DNA from: Aphrocallistes beatrix
Lineage: Eukaryota; Porifera; Hexactinellida; Sceptrulophora; Aphrocallistidae
Reading direction: 5' to 3'
Length of the DNA: 64,000 bases
Assembly: GCA_963281255.1 (NCBI GenBank)
Contig: OY725490.1
Coordinates: 372,001-436,000, forward strand
In this document: positions 63,305 to 64,000 of the stretch, in pieces
How positions within the stretch are numbered: the first letter of the stretch is position 1
Layout: every line of letters begins with the position of its first letter
Notes under the pieces: generated by a model
Database searches by the model: none
What the model was told of the DNA's origin: nothing
Seen by the model: the letters and a program-made list of their open reading frames with translations, nothing else
Position numbers and translations under genes: made by a program

Positions 63305-64000
63305 ATGGCTGCTCTATTTCCGGAGGGACCACATATTTCAAGCACCGAGGAGGAGTACTCATTCAGCCATATGACAGCTGTGGCGTTAGAAACCGATTCA
63401 ACTTACGATTGTGGACTTTGTAATATCGCAATAGATTCTAACACCGGTAAAATATATGTTGTAGAAGATAATCTACGTGTTACTATTTTCTCTGATACGT
63501 TGGAGTTTCTTATTACATTCACGCTCGAGAATATGGTGAGTCCAGGGGGTGTAGTGATCCATAATGACAGTATGTACATGACTGACACAGTACGGCATTC
63601 TGTGCTCCATTTTAAAGTGACAGGAAATTTTCTCGTTCTCATCAATGAAGTTGGAGGAGAAGGTTCTGACATTGACCATTATATCAAACCAACACATCTC
63701 GATGTCTCCATCAACGGATACATCTATGTTGCAGATTGTTATAATCATCGAATTAAAGTCATTGATGAAAATCTCTACTATATCCGTCAATTTTCACATC
63801 GATCTATGGCTAGACCTATTGATATAAAACTGAATCCTTATGAAGTGTATGTCCTCTGCGATTCAAATACTCTCACCATTCACGTTTTCTCTCACTTCGG
63901 AGATAAAATACAGTCACTAATTCTAAGGGAATGTCGCCCAGGAGCATGGGTCGAATCTTCCCGCATCTTCTCCCTTGACAGTAGAGGAAATTTCGTTATC
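63305..64000 (+). CDS. NHL-repeat beta-propeller protein, family B, cut by window end
   Basis: ATG at 63305: MAALFPEGPHISSTEEEYSF then SHMTAVALETDSTYDCGLCN. 232 residues lie in the window, open throughout. Blades 1-4 are complete: GKIYVVEDNLRVTIFSDTLEF; GVVIHNDSMYMTDTVRHSVLHF; GYIYVADCYNHRIKVIDENLYYIRQFS; PIDIKLNPYEVYVLC...IHVFSHFGDKIQSLI. Blade 5 begins SLDSRGNFVI at the edge. One extra codon (SSRIFSLDS against YSRFSLNS) keeps the frame. Very close to the 14398 gene. Full length cannot be judged. Confidence 0.85.
   Translation, partial: MAALFPEGPHISSTEEEYSFSHMTAVALETDSTYDCGLCNIAIDSNTGKIYVVEDNLRVTIFSDTLEFLITFTLENMVSPGGVVIHNDSMYMTDTVRHSVLHFKVTGNFLVLINEVGGEGSDIDHYIKPTHLDVSINGYIYVADCYNHRIKVIDENLYYIRQFSHRSMARPIDIKLNPYEVYVLCDSNTLTIHVFSHFGDKIQSLILRECRPGAWVESSRIFSLDSRGNFVI

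Overview
The window is eukaryotic nuclear DNA: AT-rich, with spliced genes that have short GT-AG introns, many transposon fragments, and TATA-type promoters. Two plexin genes (sema, PSI, IPT and plexin-GAP regions) make it an animal or a very close relative. The compact introns and the large family of intron-less NHL-propeller genes suggest an early-branching animal, most probably a sponge. That placement is an inference and cannot be confirmed from the sequence alone. Introns, TATA boxes and interleaving with plexins argue against bacterial contamination.

The window is dominated by an expanded family of roughly 290-310 residue proteins made only of NHL-type beta-propeller blades, with no RING, B-box, signal peptide or membrane segment. 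I group them into three lineages. Family A (hallmark KRQISHYSM) lies mainly at 0.8-5.4 kb and 22.7-27.3 kb. Family B (start MAALFPEGPQISS, hallmark SHxSMTRP) lies at 7.2-21.7 kb and from 63.3 kb to the window end on the + strand, with minus-strand members at 28.8, 33.3 and 44.6 kb. Family C (start MxxRFP, hallmark CYDHLI/YDHII) is on the minus strand at 30.0, 31.3 and 57.6 kb. About eleven copies look intact (one is cut by the window end), five are near-full-length broken copies, and at least ten are short relics. This is an actively duplicating and decaying family.

The + strand family-B genes share a near-identical upstream cassette of about 300 bp. It is itself an imperfect inverted repeat, with an octamer-like ATTTGCAT and a central hairpin carrying opposed AP-1-like sites. 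A TATAAAAG box follows, about 88-95 bp before the ATG.

From 33.3 to 56.5 kb there is a tandem duplication of a two-gene unit: a minus-strand family-B NHL gene (broken in both copies) head-to-head with a + strand plexin gene. Both plexins can be assembled into 25 exons with consistent splice phases, giving 1850 and 1854 residues, and both keep the two GAP arginines.

The rest is mobile DNA: a Helitron-like non-autonomous family (5' TCTTATATATTAAAA, 3' GC-rich hairpin ending CTTG, inserted between A and T), two hAT-like elements, several TA-flanked MITEs, a 31-bp minisatellite, and a decayed EF-hand calcium-binding gene with partial copies at 60.1-62.7 kb. No rRNA, tRNA or CRISPR was recognised.
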